64,000 bases of DNA from Burkholderiales bacterium RIFCSPHIGHO2_01_FULL_63_240 (GCA_001770725.1 MERU01000004.1:62001-126000), one strand, 5' to 3'; positions 9,260-17,806 are shown, counted from the first letter of the stretch. Program-made: numbers and translations. Notes: generated by a model from the sequence alone, not told the origin.

Positions 9260-11179
9260 TCAGCGGCGCTCGTCCGCCGCCTGGTGGATGAGCGCGGTCA
9301 GTGCCGACAGCTCCATGACACCCAGGTCCTGGTTGCCACGGGCGCGCACGGCCACCTTGCCGGCTTCCTTTTCCTTGTCGCCCAGCACAATGAAGTAAGG
9401 CACCTTCTGCAGCGCGTGCTCGCGGATCTTGTAGGTGATCTTCTCGTTGCGGGTGTCGAGCTTGGTGCGGATGCCGGCCTTGGTGAGCGCCGCGGCCACA
9501 TCGCGTGCGTAGTCAGCCTGCGCGTCGGTGATGTTGAGCACCACGGCCTGCACCGGCGACAGCCACACCGGCAAGGCGCCAGCGTGCTGCTCGATGAGGA
9601 TGCCGATGAAGCGCTCAAGCGAGCCAAGGATGGCGCGATGCAGCATCACGGGGTGCTTGCGGTCGCTGGCCTCGGTCACGTACTCGGCGCCCAGGCGCTC
9701 TGGCATCGAGAAGTCGACCTGGATGGTGCCGCACTGCCAGTGGCGTCCCAGCGCGTCTTTCAGCGTGTACTCGATCTTCGGGCCGTAGAAGGCGCCATCA
9801 CCCGGGGCGATGGTGAACTCGCTGTTGGTGGCCTTGAGGCTTTCCATCAGCGCGTTCTCGGCCTTGTCCCACACCTCGTCGGAGCCGATGCGCTTTTCAG
9901 GGCGCGTGGCCACCTTGTAGATGATGTCGGTGAAGCCGAAGTCGGCGTAGACCTTCTGCAGCAGCGCCGTGAAGTCCACGCACTCCTGCAGGATCTGGTC
10001 TTCGGTGCAGAAGACGTGGCCGTCGTCCTGCGTGAAGCCTCGCACACGCATGATGCCGTGCAAGCCGCCGGTGGGCTCGTTGCGGTGGCACTGGCCGAAC
10101 TCGCCGTAGCGCACAGGCAGGTCGCGATAGCTCTTGATGCCCTGGTTGAAGATCAGGATGTGGCCGGGGCAGTTCATCGGCTTGAGCGCGTAGTCGCGCT
10201 TTTCCGACTCGGTGGTGAACATGTTCTCGCGGTACTTGTCCCAGTGGCCGGTCTTCTCCCACAGCGTCTTGTCGATGATCTGCGGGCCCTTGACTTCCTG
10301 GTAGCCGTTGTCGCGGTAGACCTGGCGCATGTACTGCTCCACGGCCTGCCACACCGTCCAGCCCTTGGGGTGCCAGAACACCACGCCTGGCGCGTGCTCG
10401 TCGATGTGGAACAGGTCGAGCTCGCGCCCCAGCTTGCGGTGGTCGCGCTTCTCGGCTTCTTCCAGGCGGGTCAGGTACAGCTGCAGGTCTTCCTTGCTCG
10501 TCCAGGCCGTGCCGTAGACGCGCTGGAGCTGCTCGTTTCGGTGGTCGCCGCGCCAGTAGGCGCCAGCCACCTTCATCAGCTTGAAGTGCTTGAGCTTGCC
10601 GGTGCTGGGCACGTGCGGTCCGCGGCACAGGTCGGTGAAGGCGCCTTCGCTGTAGAGCGACACGTCCTGGTCGGCCGGGATGCTCTCGATGATCTCGGCC
10701 TTGTAGTGTTCGCCCAGGCTCTTGAAGTAGGCCACGGCCTCATCGCGTGGCAGCACCTTGCGCTCGACCTTCTCGTCCTTCTTGGCCAGCTCGGCCATCT
10801 TCTTTTCGATGGCGGCCAGGTCTTCGGGCGTGAAGGGGCGCTTGTAGGCGAAGTCGTAATAGAAGCCGTCTTCGATGGTCGGGCCGATGGTGACCTGCGC
10901 CTCGGGGAACAACTCCTTGACCGCGTAGGCCAGCAAGTGGGCGGTGGAGTGGCGGATGACGTCCAGACCGTCGGCGTCCTTCTCGGTGACGATGGCCAGT
11001 TGCGTGTCGGCCTCGATGCGGTAGGACGTGTCGACCAGGCGAGCGGCATCACCCTGCCCCACGCGGCCGGCCAGCGCGGCCTTGGCCAGGCCCGTGCCGA
11101 TGGAGGCCGCCACTTCGGCCACGGTCACCGGTTGCGCAAATTCACGCTTGGAGCCATCGGGCAGTTGAATCGAAATCAT
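9260..11179 (-). CDS. thrS: Threonine--tRNA ligase
   Basis: This class II synthetase charges tRNA-Thr and is 639 residues long, the normal size. Domains in order are an N-terminal TGS domain ([14 protein letters not shown]), an editing domain ([17 protein letters not shown] and a later CRGPHVP segment), the class II core (MNCPGH, motif 2 FRNEP-like [12 protein letters not shown], and [17 protein letters not shown]) and a C-terminal anticodon-binding domain. The ATG at 11179 has GAGGAA upstream. The ~260 nt leader holds a threonine-rich leader peptide, an antiterminator and a terminator, which point to attenuation by threonyl-tRNA supply. In E. coli thrS is instead autoregulated at translation, so this is a different mechanism. 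Confidence 0.98.
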   Translation of the reverse strand: MISIQLPDGSKREFAQPVTVAEVAASIGTGLAKAALAGRVGQGDAARLVDTSYRIEADTQLAIVTEKDADGLDVIRHSTAHLLAYAVKELFPEAQVTIGPTIEDGFYYDFAYKRPFTPEDLAAIEKKMAELAKKDEKVERKVLPRDEAVAYFKSLGEHYKAEIIESIPADQDVSLYSEGAFTDLCRGPHVPSTGKLKHFKLMKVAGAYWRGDHRNEQLQRVYGTAWTSKEDLQLYLTRLEEAEKRDHRKLGRELDLFHIDEHAPGVVFWHPKGWTVWQAVEQYMRQVYRDNGYQEVKGPQIIDKTLWEKTGHWDKYRENMFTTESEKRDYALKPMNCPGHILIFNQGIKSYRDLPVRYGEFGQCHRNEPTGGLHGIMRVRGFTQDDGHVFCTEDQILQECVDFTALLQKVYADFGFTDIIYKVATRPEKRIGSDEVWDKAENALMESLKATNSEFTIAPGDGAFYGPKIEYTLKDALGRHWQCGTIQVDFSMPERLGAEYVTEASDRKHPVMLHRAILGSLERFIGILIEQHAGALPVWLSPVQAVVLNITDAQADYARDVAAALTKAGIRTKLDTRNEKITYKIREHALQKVPYFIVLGDKEKEAGKVAVRARGNQDLGVMELSALTALIHQAADERR

Positions 11180-11248
11180 GTTGGTGTTCCTCAGTGGGGG
11201 TTGCCCTCCGGCTTGGTGCAGCCGCCGGTCGAGAAGTGTTCGGGCAAC

Positions 11249-11275
11249 AAAAAAGCGCGGTGGCTGCCGCGCTTT
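11249..11275 (-). terminator. Intrinsic terminator (attenuator) in the thrS leader
   Basis: On the minus strand a 9-bp stem (AAAGCGCGG / CCGCGCTTT) with loop CAGCCA is followed by a U-run. It lies 70 nt before the thrS ATG and 46 nt after the leader-peptide stop. It is separate from the aceA terminator, so its position inside the thrS leader implies conditional termination. Confidence 0.85.
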
Positions 11276-11319
11276 CTGGTTTGTAGGAGCAAACAGGTTT
11301 GCGAAAGCAGCGGCCAGCC
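11262..11319 (-). promoter_or_regulatory. Antiterminator fold of the thrS leader
   Basis: The RNA segment GGCUGGCCGCUGCUUU (11319 to 11304) can pair with AAAGCGCGGCAGCC (11275 to 11262). This forms 14 base pairs with two single-base bulges. The second segment contains the whole 5' arm of the terminator, so the two folds exclude each other. The first segment begins two bases after the leader-peptide stop codon. A ribosome resting on that stop would cover it and favour termination; a ribosome stalled upstream on Thr codons would leave it free. Confidence 0.75.
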
Positions 11320-11321
11320 GA

Positions 11322-11369
11322 CTAGACCTCGGTCGAGGTGAAAGTGGAGGTCGAAGTTCGCGGTGTCAT
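11322..11369 (-). CDS. Threonine-rich leader peptide of thrS
   Basis: This 15-codon ORF encodes [15 protein letters not shown] and ends in TAG. Six of the 15 codons are Thr (ACA, ACT, ACC, ACT, ACC, ACC), far above chance. An AAAGG site lies 11 bases before the ATG, a slightly long spacing. A short hairpin (ACCTC/GAGGT) falls at its end and could act as the pausing structure. The ORF is followed by an antiterminator and then a terminator, ahead of thrS. The arrangement matches amino-acid attenuators such as thrL, but placed before the synthetase gene. It would let thrS read through when charged tRNA-Thr is scarce. Confidence 0.82.
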   Translation of the reverse strand: MTPRTSTSTFTSTEV

Positions 11370-11445
11370 AACCGTGTGTGCCTTTCTACGTTCCTTACGA
11401 TTTGCCAGGTCGATGTGCACGCATCAGGCGCGCAACAGATGCCCG

Positions 11446-11451
11446 ATTGTA
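11446..11451 (-). promoter_or_regulatory. Probable -10 element of the thrS leader promoter
   Basis: TACAAT on the minus strand matches the sigma-70 -10 at five of six bases and would start a transcript near 11439, about 70 nt before the leader peptide. The -35 is poor (TGCCGT at 17 bp) and overlaps the aceA terminator. The 356-base stretch 11180-11535 between thrS and aceA therefore holds the aceA terminator, this promoter and the attenuator. Confidence 0.45.
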
Positions 11452-11464
11452 GCGGCCGGAAATG

Positions 11465-11489
11465 AAAAACGGCACCCGAAGGTGCCGTT
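11465..11489 (-). terminator. Intrinsic terminator of aceA
   Basis: On the minus strand a 9-bp stem AACGGCACC / GGTGCCGTT is capped by a UUCG tetraloop and followed by U residues. It begins about 45 bases after the aceA stop codon. Confidence 0.85.
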
Positions 11490-11535
11490 CTTGCGTTCAA
11501 GCCGATCGGGCAACGGGCCTTGCGGCCCGCGCAGA

Positions 11536-12852
11536 TCAGTGGAACTGTTCTTCTTCGGTCGAGCCGGTCAGGGCCTTCACGGAAGACGAGCCGCCTTGGA
11601 TCACGGTGGTCACGTCGTCGAAGTAGCCAGCGCCGACTTCCTGTTGGTGCGACACGAAGGTGTAGCCCTTTTCGCGAGCTGCGAATTCGGGCTCTTGCAC
11701 CATTTCGGTGTAGTGCTTCATGCCTTCGCCGCGGGCGTAAGCGTGGGCGAACTGGAAGGTGTTGAACCAGTTGATGTGGATGCCAGCCAGCGTGATGAAC
11801 TGGTACTTGTAGCCCAGGTCCGACAGGTCTTGCTGGAACTTGGCGATCTGCTTGTCGTCCAGGTTCTTCTTCCAGTTGAAGGAAGGCGAGCAGTTGTACG
11901 ACAGCAGCTTGCCGGGGCACTTGGCGTGCACGGCTTGAGCGAACTCACGGGCGAAGCCGATGTCAGGCACGCCGGTTTCGCACCACACCAGGTCGGCGTA
12001 AGGAGCGTAGGCAACGCCACGGCTGATGGATTGCTCCAGGCCGTTCTTGACGCGGTAGAAGCCTTCTTGGGTGCGCTCACCGGTCAGGAAGGGCTTGTCG
12101 TTGGCGTCGTGATCGGAGGTGATCAGGTTGGCGGCTTCGGCATCGGTGCGAGCCAGAACGATGGTGGGCACGCCCATCACGTCAGCAGCGAAACGAGCAG
12201 CGATCAGCTTCTCGATGGCTTCTTGCGTGGGAACCAGCACCTTGCCACCCATGTGACCGCACTTCTTGACAGCGGCGAGCTGGTCTTCGAAGTGAACGCC
12301 AGCGGCGCCAGAAGCGATCATGTTCTTCATCAGCTCGAAGGCGTTCAGAACGCCACCGAAACCGGCTTCAGCGTCAGCGACGATGGGCAGGAAGTAGTCG
12401 ATGAACTGCTCGTCGCCGGGGTTGATGCCACGCGACCATTGGATTTCGTCAGCACGCTTGAACGTGTTGTTGATGCGGCGAACCATGGTGGGCACCGAGT
12501 CGTACGCATACAGCGACTGGTCGGGGTACATGGTCTCGGAGGTGTTGCCGTCGGCGGCGACTTGCCAGCCCGACAGGTACACGGCTTCCAGGCCAGCCTT
12601 GGCCTGTTGCATGGCTTGACCGGCGGTGATGGCGCCGAAAGCGTTCACGTAGCCCTTCTTGGCACCGCCGTTGACCTTTTCCCACAGCTTTTCAGCGCCG
12701 CGCTTGGCCAGGGTGTACTCGGGCTGCATGCTGCCGCGCAGGCGAACCACGTCAGCTGCGGAATAGCCGCGCTTGACGAGCTTCCAACGGGGGTTTTCGG
12801 CCCAGTCCTTTTCCAGGGCAGCGATTTGCTGTTCGCGGGTGAGTTGAGTCAT
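11536..12852 (-). CDS. aceA: Isocitrate lyase
   Basis: This glyoxylate-shunt enzyme cleaves isocitrate to glyoxylate and succinate, allowing growth on acetate and fatty acids. The 438-residue protein carries the active-site signature KKCGHMGGK with the catalytic Cys. Other conserved segments are [20 protein letters not shown] at ~94-113, [12 protein letters not shown] and [10 protein letters not shown]. The length matches the short bacterial form. The ATG at 12852 is preceded by GGAG. A perfect 14-bp palindrome lies 79 bp upstream of the ATG and may be its operator. Malate synthase is not nearby. Confidence 0.98.
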   Translation of the reverse strand: MTQLTREQQIAALEKDWAENPRWKLVKRGYSAADVVRLRGSMQPEYTLAKRGAEKLWEKVNGGAKKGYVNAFGAITAGQAMQQAKAGLEAVYLSGWQVAADGNTSETMYPDQSLYAYDSVPTMVRRINNTFKRADEIQWSRGINPGDEQFIDYFLPIVADAEAGFGGVLNAFELMKNMIASGAAGVHFEDQLAAVKKCGHMGGKVLVPTQEAIEKLIAARFAADVMGVPTIVLARTDAEAANLITSDHDANDKPFLTGERTQEGFYRVKNGLEQSISRGVAYAPYADLVWCETGVPDIGFAREFAQAVHAKCPGKLLSYNCSPSFNWKKNLDDKQIAKFQQDLSDLGYKYQFITLAGIHINWFNTFQFAHAYARGEGMKHYTEMVQEPEFAAREKGYTFVSHQQEVGAGYFDDVTTVIQGGSSSVKALTGSTEEEQFH

Positions 12853-12930
12853 GACGATCTCCGGGGTTGAAGGGAGGTGCTAGAAAAGCCGTGACTCTAT
12901 CAGGATTTCCGCGGACCGGCGCGGACTTAT

Positions 12931-12944
12931 GTCTTATATAAGAC
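12931..12944. promoter_or_regulatory. Perfect palindrome upstream of aceA
   Basis: GTCTTATATAAGAC is a perfect, strikingly AT-rich 14-bp palindrome in a GC-rich region, 79-92 bp upstream of the aceA start. Its last three bases (GAC) are also the first three bases of an adjoining hairpin (12942-12963). It looks like a dimeric regulator site controlling the glyoxylate shunt. I do not assign a regulator. Confidence 0.5.
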
Positions 12945-12963
12945 CCCCTCATTCGAGGGGGTC
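12942..12963. repeat. GC-rich hairpin between ppa and aceA
   Basis: Arms GACCCCCTC and GAGGGGGTC enclose a 4-base loop. In the minus direction the hairpin is followed by TTATAT, so it may be a second, weak terminator after ppa. It abuts and shares GAC with the palindrome at 12931-12944. Confidence 0.45.
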
Positions 12964-12999
12964 GTTAACCCGCAACCACAGCGGCGCGCCCCACCCAAG

Positions 13000-13037
13000 A
13001 AAAAACCGCCTGGCCCGGCTTCGGGCGCAAGCGGTTT
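13000..13037 (-). terminator. Intrinsic terminator of ppa
   Basis: On the minus strand AAACCGC pairs with GCGGTTT around an inner GCCCG/CGGGC helix and is followed by a run of U residues. It starts about 43 bases after the ppa stop codon. Confidence 0.75.
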
Positions 13038-13080
13038 CGCACGTTGCATGGTTCGATGAGGCGCCGCGCGCCCCGCCGGA

Positions 13081-13614
13081 TCAGTGCTGCTTCTTGAACG
13101 CTTCCAGGCCCGCGACCACTTCGGCTTTGGCGTCCTCGATGCCGGCCCAGCCGACCACCTTCACCCACTTGCCGGGCTCCAGGTCCTTGTAGTGCTCGAA
13201 GAAGTGCTTGATCTGGTTGATCAGCAGCTCAGGCAGGTCTTCCAGCTTCTGGATGCCCTTGTACATGGCGCAGATCTTCTCGGTGGGCACGGCCACCAGC
13301 TTGGAGTCGCCACCAGCCTCGTCTTCCATTTTCAGGATGCCCAGGGGGCGGCAGGGGATGACCACGCCCGGCTGCAGCGGGAAGGGCGTGACGACCAGCA
13401 CGTCGACCGGGTCGCCGTCGGCGGCGATGGTCTGGGGCACATAGCCGTAGTTGCAGGGATAGTGCATCGCCGTGCCCATGAATCGGTCGACGAAGACGGC
13501 GCCGGTCTCGTGGTCGATCTCGTACTTGATCGGGTCGGCGTTGGCGGGGATCTCGATGATGACGTTGAACGCGTCGGGCGCCTTGGCGCCGGCAGGGACG
13601 TTGAGCAGGCTCAT
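13081..13614 (-). CDS. ppa: Inorganic pyrophosphatase
   Basis: This soluble family I enzyme hydrolyses pyrophosphate to phosphate and pulls biosynthetic reactions forward. The 177-residue protein has the family signature DGDPVDVLV with its metal-binding aspartates. The conserved [16 protein letters not shown] and [11 protein letters not shown] segments precede it, and the [13 protein letters not shown] segment follows. The length matches E. coli Ppa (176). The ATG at 13614 gives MSLLNVPAG. It has its own terminator and is transcribed divergently from the phasin gene. Confidence 0.98.
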   Translation of the reverse strand: MSLLNVPAGAKAPDAFNVIIEIPANADPIKYEIDHETGAVFVDRFMGTAMHYPCNYGYVPQTIAADGDPVDVLVVTPFPLQPGVVIPCRPLGILKMEDEAGGDSKLVAVPTEKICAMYKGIQKLEDLPELLINQIKHFFEHYKDLEPGKWVKVVGWAGIEDAKAEVVAGLEAFKKQH

Positions 13615-13773
13615 GGTGGTCTGTCAGCTTTGAGCAGTTGGGATGCGGTGAAGTCGAGAGTGTAGGCGAGGTCCTGCACCGCATCGCCGCCTCGGACACC
13701 ACCGTTGAAGCGGCGAAAATGTCAAAAAACAGACAATGTTGCAATCGGTTGCTGCACCGCACAAAAAAAGCAC

Positions 13774-13801
13774 TTGCAATCGCCGGCAGCAATCCTATAC
13801 T
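13774..13801 (+). promoter_or_regulatory. Promoter of the phasin gene
   Basis: TTGCAA (13774-13779) and TATACT (13796-13801) are separated by 16 bases, giving a predicted start near 13808 and a ~68 nt leader. TTGCAA also occurs at 13739 and 13811, 35 and 37 bp from the -35 copy. These repeats could be operator sites for a PHA-responsive repressor such as PhaR, which is an inference. Confidence 0.6.
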
Positions 13802-13875
13802 TGAGTCATGTTGCAACGCAGCAATTGGAGTTCGAAGCTGCGGTTTGCGATCAACCCTTCATAACGGAGATTGAA

Positions 13876-14433
13876 ATGCTGACTGCCGAACAAATCCTCG
13901 CCTCTCAAAAAGCCAGCCTGGCCACCCTGTTCGACCTGGGCCAGAAGGCCTTCGAAGGCGTCGAGAAGGTCGTCGAGTTGAACCTGCAAGTCGCCAAGAC
14001 TTCGCTGGAAGAAGCTTCCGAGCACGCCAAGGCTGTCCTGGCCGTCAAGGACGCCCAGGAACTGCTGGCCCTGCAGGCTTCGCTGCTGCAACCGTCGGCT
14101 GAAAAAGCCGCCGCCTACGGCCGTCACCTGTATGACATCGCTTCGACCACCAGCGCTGAAGTCAGCAAGCTGGCCGAGTCGCAAGTCTCCGAAGCCCAGA
14201 AGAAGTTCGCCGCCGTCGTCGACAACGCCGTCAAGAACGCCCCCGCCGGCACCGAAAACGCCGTCGTGCTGGTGAAGTCGGCCGTCGCCGCCGCCAACAA
14301 CGCCTTCGACTCGGTTCAAAAGGCTGCCAAGCAGGCTGCTGATGTCGCCGAAGCCAACTTCCAGGCCATCACCAACACCGCCGTGAAGGCATCCCAGGCT
14401 GCCACGACGGCCGCCAAGCGCAAGGCCGCCTGA
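13876..14433 (+). CDS. phaP: Phasin family protein (PHA granule-associated)
   Basis: Phasins coat polyhydroxyalkanoate granules and control their number and size. The 185-residue protein is predicted almost wholly alpha-helical with Ala/Lys/Glu-rich amphipathic repeats and no Cys or Trp. It starts [15 protein letters not shown], contains the typical [19 protein letters not shown] segment, and ends in a Lys/Ala-rich tail (AAKRKAA). ATG 13876 was chosen over an upstream ATG at 13705 because family members begin here and the promoter at 13774-13801 starts transcription after 13705. It has a strong terminator at 14596-14625 and an unusually structured 3' untranslated region. The presence of this gene implies PHA storage by the host. 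Confidence 0.93.
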   Translation: MLTAEQILASQKASLATLFDLGQKAFEGVEKVVELNLQVAKTSLEEASEHAKAVLAVKDAQELLALQASLLQPSAEKAAAYGRHLYDIASTTSAEVSKLAESQVSEAQKKFAAVVDNAVKNAPAGTENAVVLVKSAVAAANNAFDSVQKAAKQAADVAEANFQAITNTAVKASQAATTAAKRKAA

Positions 14434-14503
14434 TCGCCGCCCTGCCTTGGTTGACAAATCTTTGCAAGGATGCCGGAGCCTGTTGCTTGAACTTCCAACC
14501 AGC

Positions 14504-14596
14504 GCCCTGATCTCATCAGGGCCGCTCTGGACAAGCGGCACTCCCTGAAAGGTTGTCTCCTCGGTACCTGTCGAACCTTTTCTAAGGTACCTTTCA
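14504..14596 (+). other. Tandem hairpins in the phasin 3' untranslated region
   Basis: Between the phasin stop and its terminator are three inverted repeats. GCCCTGA/TCAGGGC lies at 14504-14522, GCCGCT/AGCGGC at 14521-14539, and TGAAAGGT/ACCTTTCA at 14546-14596. An alternative AAAGGTT/AACCTTT pairing is possible inside the last. The Rho-independent terminator follows directly. A short structured RNA ending in a U-run is the shape of many 3'-UTR-derived small RNAs; whether one is made is unknown. Confidence 0.35.
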
Positions 14597-14625
14597 GCCC
14601 GGTGGCTTGCCACCGGGCTTTTTTC
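14596..14625 (+). terminator. Intrinsic terminator of the phasin gene
   Basis: An 11-bp stem AGCCCGGTGGC / GCCACCGGGCT with a 2-base apex is followed by six T residues. It lies 163 bp after the phasin stop and just before aat. Confidence 0.9.
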
Positions 14626-14654
14626 TTGCCCGCCTCCTGGATGCGCCCCCGTTC

Positions 14655-15389
14655 ATGATCCCCTGGCTGGAATCAGACACTCCGTTTCCCGACACCCGAG
14701 AGGCGTTGGGCCCCGACTCCGACGCCCCCGGGCTGCTGGCCGCTGGCGCCGACCTCGGCACCACGCGGCTGGAGCAGGCCTACCGTCGTGGCATCTTCCC
14801 CTGGTTCGGTGAGGGCCAGCCCATCCTCTGGTGGAGCACCCACCCTCGCATGGTGCTGCCCGTGGCGCAGTTCAAGCTCTCGCGCTCCTTGCGCAAGACA
14901 CTGCAGCGCTTTCGGGCCGCACCTGGCTGCGAGGTGCGTTTTGACTCGCACTTCGACGCGGTCATGCACCACTGCGCCCTCACCCCCCGCGATGGCCAGC
15001 GCGGCACCTGGATCGTGCCGGAGATGCGCGCGGCCTATGGCCAATGGCACCGCGAGGGCCATGTGCATTCCGTGGAAACGTGGGTGGACGGAGAGTTGGT
15101 CGGCGGCCTCTACGGCATCCACATCGGCCGCATGTTCTTCGGCGAATCGATGTTCTCGCACCGCACGGACGCCTCCAAGATTGCCCTGGCCGCCCTGGTG
15201 TGCTTCTGCCGGGCCCATCAGGTGCCTGTGATCGATTGCCAGCAGGAGACCTCGCACCTGGCGTCCCTGGGTGCCCGGCCATGGCCCAGGGAGGATTTCG
15301 AGTCCCACCTCAAGCAGGTGGTCGATGAATCCGGGCCCTCCGATTGGACCTATCATGATTCATTCTGGGATCAACTGATCCCCCGGTGA
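14655..15389 (+). CDS. aat: Leucyl/phenylalanyl-tRNA--protein transferase
   Basis: This cytoplasmic enzyme transfers Leu or Phe from aminoacyl-tRNA to proteins with N-terminal Arg or Lys, marking them for ClpS-ClpAP degradation. The 244-residue product has the family hallmarks [53 protein letters not shown] and ASKIAL. ATG 14655 ([12 protein letters not shown]) was preferred over ATG 14607 because Aat proteins begin at this point. The next gene, bpt, starts 19 bp downstream. Together they make both arms of the bacterial N-degron pathway, and they are probably co-transcribed. Confidence 0.96.
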   Translation: MIPWLESDTPFPDTREALGPDSDAPGLLAAGADLGTTRLEQAYRRGIFPWFGEGQPILWWSTHPRMVLPVAQFKLSRSLRKTLQRFRAAPGCEVRFDSHFDAVMHHCALTPRDGQRGTWIVPEMRAAYGQWHREGHVHSVETWVDGELVGGLYGIHIGRMFFGESMFSHRTDASKIALAALVCFCRAHQVPVIDCQQETSHLASLGARPWPREDFESHLKQVVDESGPSDWTYHDSFWDQLIPR

Positions 15390-15408
15390 ACCCCTCACGA
15401 AACCTGCC

Positions 15409-16146
15409 GTGACGCATCCCAAAGACCTGCCGCTTGCCTCCCTGCAGTTCTATGCGACGGCACCCTACCCCTGCAGCTACCTGGACGGCCGCACCGCCCG
15501 TTCGCAGGTGGCCACGCCCAGCCACCTGATCAACGCCGACGTGTACTCTGGCCTGGTGGCCACCGGCTTTCGGCGCAGCGGCATGTTCACCTACCGCCCG
15601 CATTGCGACGGCTGCAAGGCCTGCGTGCCCCTGCGCATCCCGGTGCAGCGGTTCGAGCCTTCGCGCAGCCAGGCGCGCGCCTGGCGCGCCCACCAGCACC
15701 TCGAAGCCCGCGTGCTTCGCCTGAACTTCAGCCCCGAGCACTATCAGCTTTACCTGCGCTACCAGCGCGGCCGGCACCAGGGTGGCGGCATGGACCACGA
15801 CTCTGTCGACCAGTACACCCAGTTTCTGCTGCACAGCCGGGTCAACTCGCGCCTGGTCGAGTTCCGCGAGCCTGCCTCGGCCGATGGTCAGCCAGGTGTG
15901 CTGAAGATGGTGTCCGTGCTTGACGTGCTCGAAGACGGGCTCTCGGCGGTCTACACCTTCTACGAGCCCGAGCCCGACACCAGCTACGGCACCTACAACG
16001 TGCTGTGGCAGATCGAGCAGACCCGGGAGCTGGGTCTGGAGCACCTCTACCTGGGCTACTGGATCGAGGCCAGCCCCAAGATGGCCTACAAGACGCGCTT
16101 TCGGCCGCACCAGCTGCTGCTGGGCGGCCAGTGGCGCGAAGGCTGA
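15409..16146 (+). CDS. bpt: Aspartate/glutamate leucyltransferase (arginyltransferase family)
   Basis: Bpt transfers Leu from leucyl-tRNA to proteins with N-terminal Asp or Glu, feeding them into ClpS-dependent proteolysis. The 245-residue protein has the N-terminal ATE domain with the conserved [30 protein letters not shown] (residues ~48-70) and VPLRIPV segments. The C-terminal GNAT-like ATE domain ends [24 protein letters not shown]. The start is GTG at 15409. It follows aat by 19 bp, forming an N-end-rule operon. Confidence 0.95.
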   Translation: MTHPKDLPLASLQFYATAPYPCSYLDGRTARSQVATPSHLINADVYSGLVATGFRRSGMFTYRPHCDGCKACVPLRIPVQRFEPSRSQARAWRAHQHLEARVLRLNFSPEHYQLYLRYQRGRHQGGGMDHDSVDQYTQFLLHSRVNSRLVEFREPASADGQPGVLKMVSVLDVLEDGLSAVYTFYEPEPDTSYGTYNVLWQIEQTRELGLEHLYLGYWIEASPKMAYKTRFRPHQLLLGGQWREG

Positions 16147-16878
16147 TCAGGGCGTCAGGAACACGTCACCCGCCACGGTGATCGTCAGCGTGCCCCTGCC
16201 AGGGGCCAGAGGCAGGGCCGCATCGGCCATGGGGGCAGCGGCCTTGGCCATCGCCATCATGGGCACCGGGCGCCCCTCGAAGCCGGCGTCCGTGGACGAC
16301 ACCGACACCGCGCCCAGTGTGTAGCCCTTCATGCCGAAGTCGGTCGCCAGTTGCCCGGCCCGGGCCCTGAACTGGCGGATGGCTTCGGTGGTCAGCGAGG
16401 CCTCGTGCTGCTCGCGCAACGCGCGCGACAAGCCGTAGCGAACCTGCGTGACGTTGAGCTGGTTGAGCTTGCCCGAGACGGTGGACACCTTGCCCGCATC
16501 GGTGCCGGAGATGACCAGTTGGGCCGATCCCTGCCAGCCAGTGATGCGGCTGTTGTTGCCGTAGCGGGGGTAGAGGTTGAAGCCGCCTGTTTGCACGCTC
16601 ACGGCCTCGGGTGCGGCGCCCTTGATGAGCGCACGCGCTTCGGTCAGGGCGGCTTCGAGCACGCGCTTGAGTTCGGCCTGCACGTCGGCGGCCTGGCTGC
16701 CGTCCTTGACGGCCTCGAGCACAACGGTCAGCTCGTCCTGCACCACTTCGCGGTGAGCGGTGGCGCTGAAGTTCACGGTGTTCTGGCGGGGCGCTTCGGC
16801 CTGCGCGCCACAAGCAGCCGCGGCCAGCAGGCAGGCGGTCGTCAGTTGGCGAACAGCGGGGCGGCGAAACAGGGTCAT
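16147..16878 (-). CDS. SIMPL domain (DUF541) periplasmic protein
   Basis: This 243-residue exported protein belongs to the SIMPL/DUF541 (YggE-like) family, whose biochemical role is poorly defined and is linked to stress tolerance. ATG 16878 gives MTLFRRPAVRQLTTACLLAAAACGAQA, a good Sec signal peptide with AxA cleavage, and AAAGG lies just upstream. An upstream ATG at 16947 would bury the signal. The mature part shows the alternating beta/alpha SIMPL pattern (VSVQTGGFNLYPRY, ITGWQGSAQLVISGTD). It is divergent from ompR across a symmetric operator-like region, suggesting shared control. Confidence 0.88.
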   Translation of the reverse strand: MTLFRRPAVRQLTTACLLAAAACGAQAEAPRQNTVNFSATAHREVVQDELTVVLEAVKDGSQAADVQAELKRVLEAALTEARALIKGAAPEAVSVQTGGFNLYPRYGNNSRITGWQGSAQLVISGTDAGKVSTVSGKLNQLNVTQVRYGLSRALREQHEASLTTEAIRQFRARAGQLATDFGMKGYTLGAVSVSSTDAGFEGRPVPMMAMAKAAAPMADAALPLAPGRGTLTITVAGDVFLTP

Positions 16879-16981
16879 GGTCAACCTTTGTCGGTCAGTT
16901 GGAGACCCATTCTGAACGCGAAATGCCCCTGTTGCGCCGACATCCATTCAGCTTGACGGGAGCGTCATCCTCGGGCAAGAA

Positions 16982-17048
16982 TTGTAACAACCGGTCAAAT
17001 ACGGCCGTTTGCGGTCCGCAAACTGCGCACAATCCGCGCTTGTTACAA
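16982..17048. promoter_or_regulatory. Symmetric nested operator between the SIMPL gene and ompR
   Basis: A perfect 17-bp palindrome, GTTTGCGGTCCGCAAAC (17007-17023), is centred on 17015. It is flanked by inverted 9-mers TTGTAACAA (16982-16990) and TTGTTACAA (17040-17048), whose centres each lie exactly 29 bp from 17015. The outer copies contain a GTAACA-type core like that found in some OmpR sites, so autoregulation by OmpR is a reasonable guess. The start codons lie 104 bp (SIMPL) and 18 bp (ompR) away. Confidence 0.6.
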
Positions 17049-17065
17049 ATGCCTAGGAACGCACC

Positions 17066-17803
17066 ATGACTTCCAACAACGCCAACCAGCGTCCCGACCG
17101 CGTCCTCGTGGTGGACGACGATGCTCGGATCCGCGACCTGCTGCGGCGCTACCTGAGCCAGGAAGGCTTCGAGGTGCTCCTGGCCGAGGACGCCAAGGCG
17201 CTCAACCGCCTGCTCACCCGAGAAACGGTCGACCTGATCGTGCTCGACCTGATGCTGCCCGGCGAAGACGGCCTGTCCATCTGCCGTCGCCTGCGTGCCG
17301 CCAACGACGTCACGCCCATCATCATGCTGACGGCCAAGGTCGAGGACGTCGATCGCATCGTCGGCCTGGAAGTCGGCGCCGACGATTACCTGCCCAAGCC
17401 TTTCAACCCGCGCGAGCTGCTCGCCCGCATCCACGCCGTGCTGCGCCGCCGCCCGGCCCAGGAGGCCCCTGGCGCACCCGCCAAAGAGGCTCAGACCGTC
17501 ACCTTCGGCCCCTTCGAGTTCGACCTGGCCCTGCGTCGCCTGAGCAAGGAAGGCGAGCCCATTGCCCTGACCACCGGCGAGTTCTCGATGCTCAAGGCCC
17601 TGGTGCGCCACCCGCGCCAGCCGCTCAGCCGCGACAAGCTGGCCCAACTGGCGCGTGGCCGCGAGTTCGAACCGTTCGATCGCAGCCTCGACGTGCAGAT
17701 CTCGCGCCTGCGCAAGATGATCGAGCCCGATCCGGCACAACCCCGCTACATCCAGACGGTCTGGGGCGTGGGCTACGTGTTCGTGCCGGACGGCGGGGCC
17801 TGA
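17066..17803 (+). CDS. ompR: Two-component response regulator OmpR
   Basis: This 245-residue OmpR/PhoB-family regulator responds to envelope or osmotic signals through its partner EnvZ. The receiver domain (residues ~12-125) has acidic residues in VVDDDARIRD, phospho-acceptor D61 in LIVLDLMLPGEDG, the switch Thr in MLTAK and Lys in DDYLPKPFNPRELLARI. The winged-helix DNA-binding domain (~150-240) ends with YIQTVWGVGYVFVPDG. The envZ ATG lies 3 bp after its stop. A symmetric palindrome cluster ends 18 bp before its start. Confidence 0.96.
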   Translation: MTSNNANQRPDRVLVVDDDARIRDLLRRYLSQEGFEVLLAEDAKALNRLLTRETVDLIVLDLMLPGEDGLSICRRLRAANDVTPIIMLTAKVEDVDRIVGLEVGADDYLPKPFNPRELLARIHAVLRRRPAQEAPGAPAKEAQTVTFGPFEFDLALRRLSKEGEPIALTTGEFSMLKALVRHPRQPLSRDKLAQLARGREFEPFDRSLDVQISRLRKMIEPDPAQPRYIQTVWGVGYVFVPDGGA

Positions 17804-17806
17804 TCG

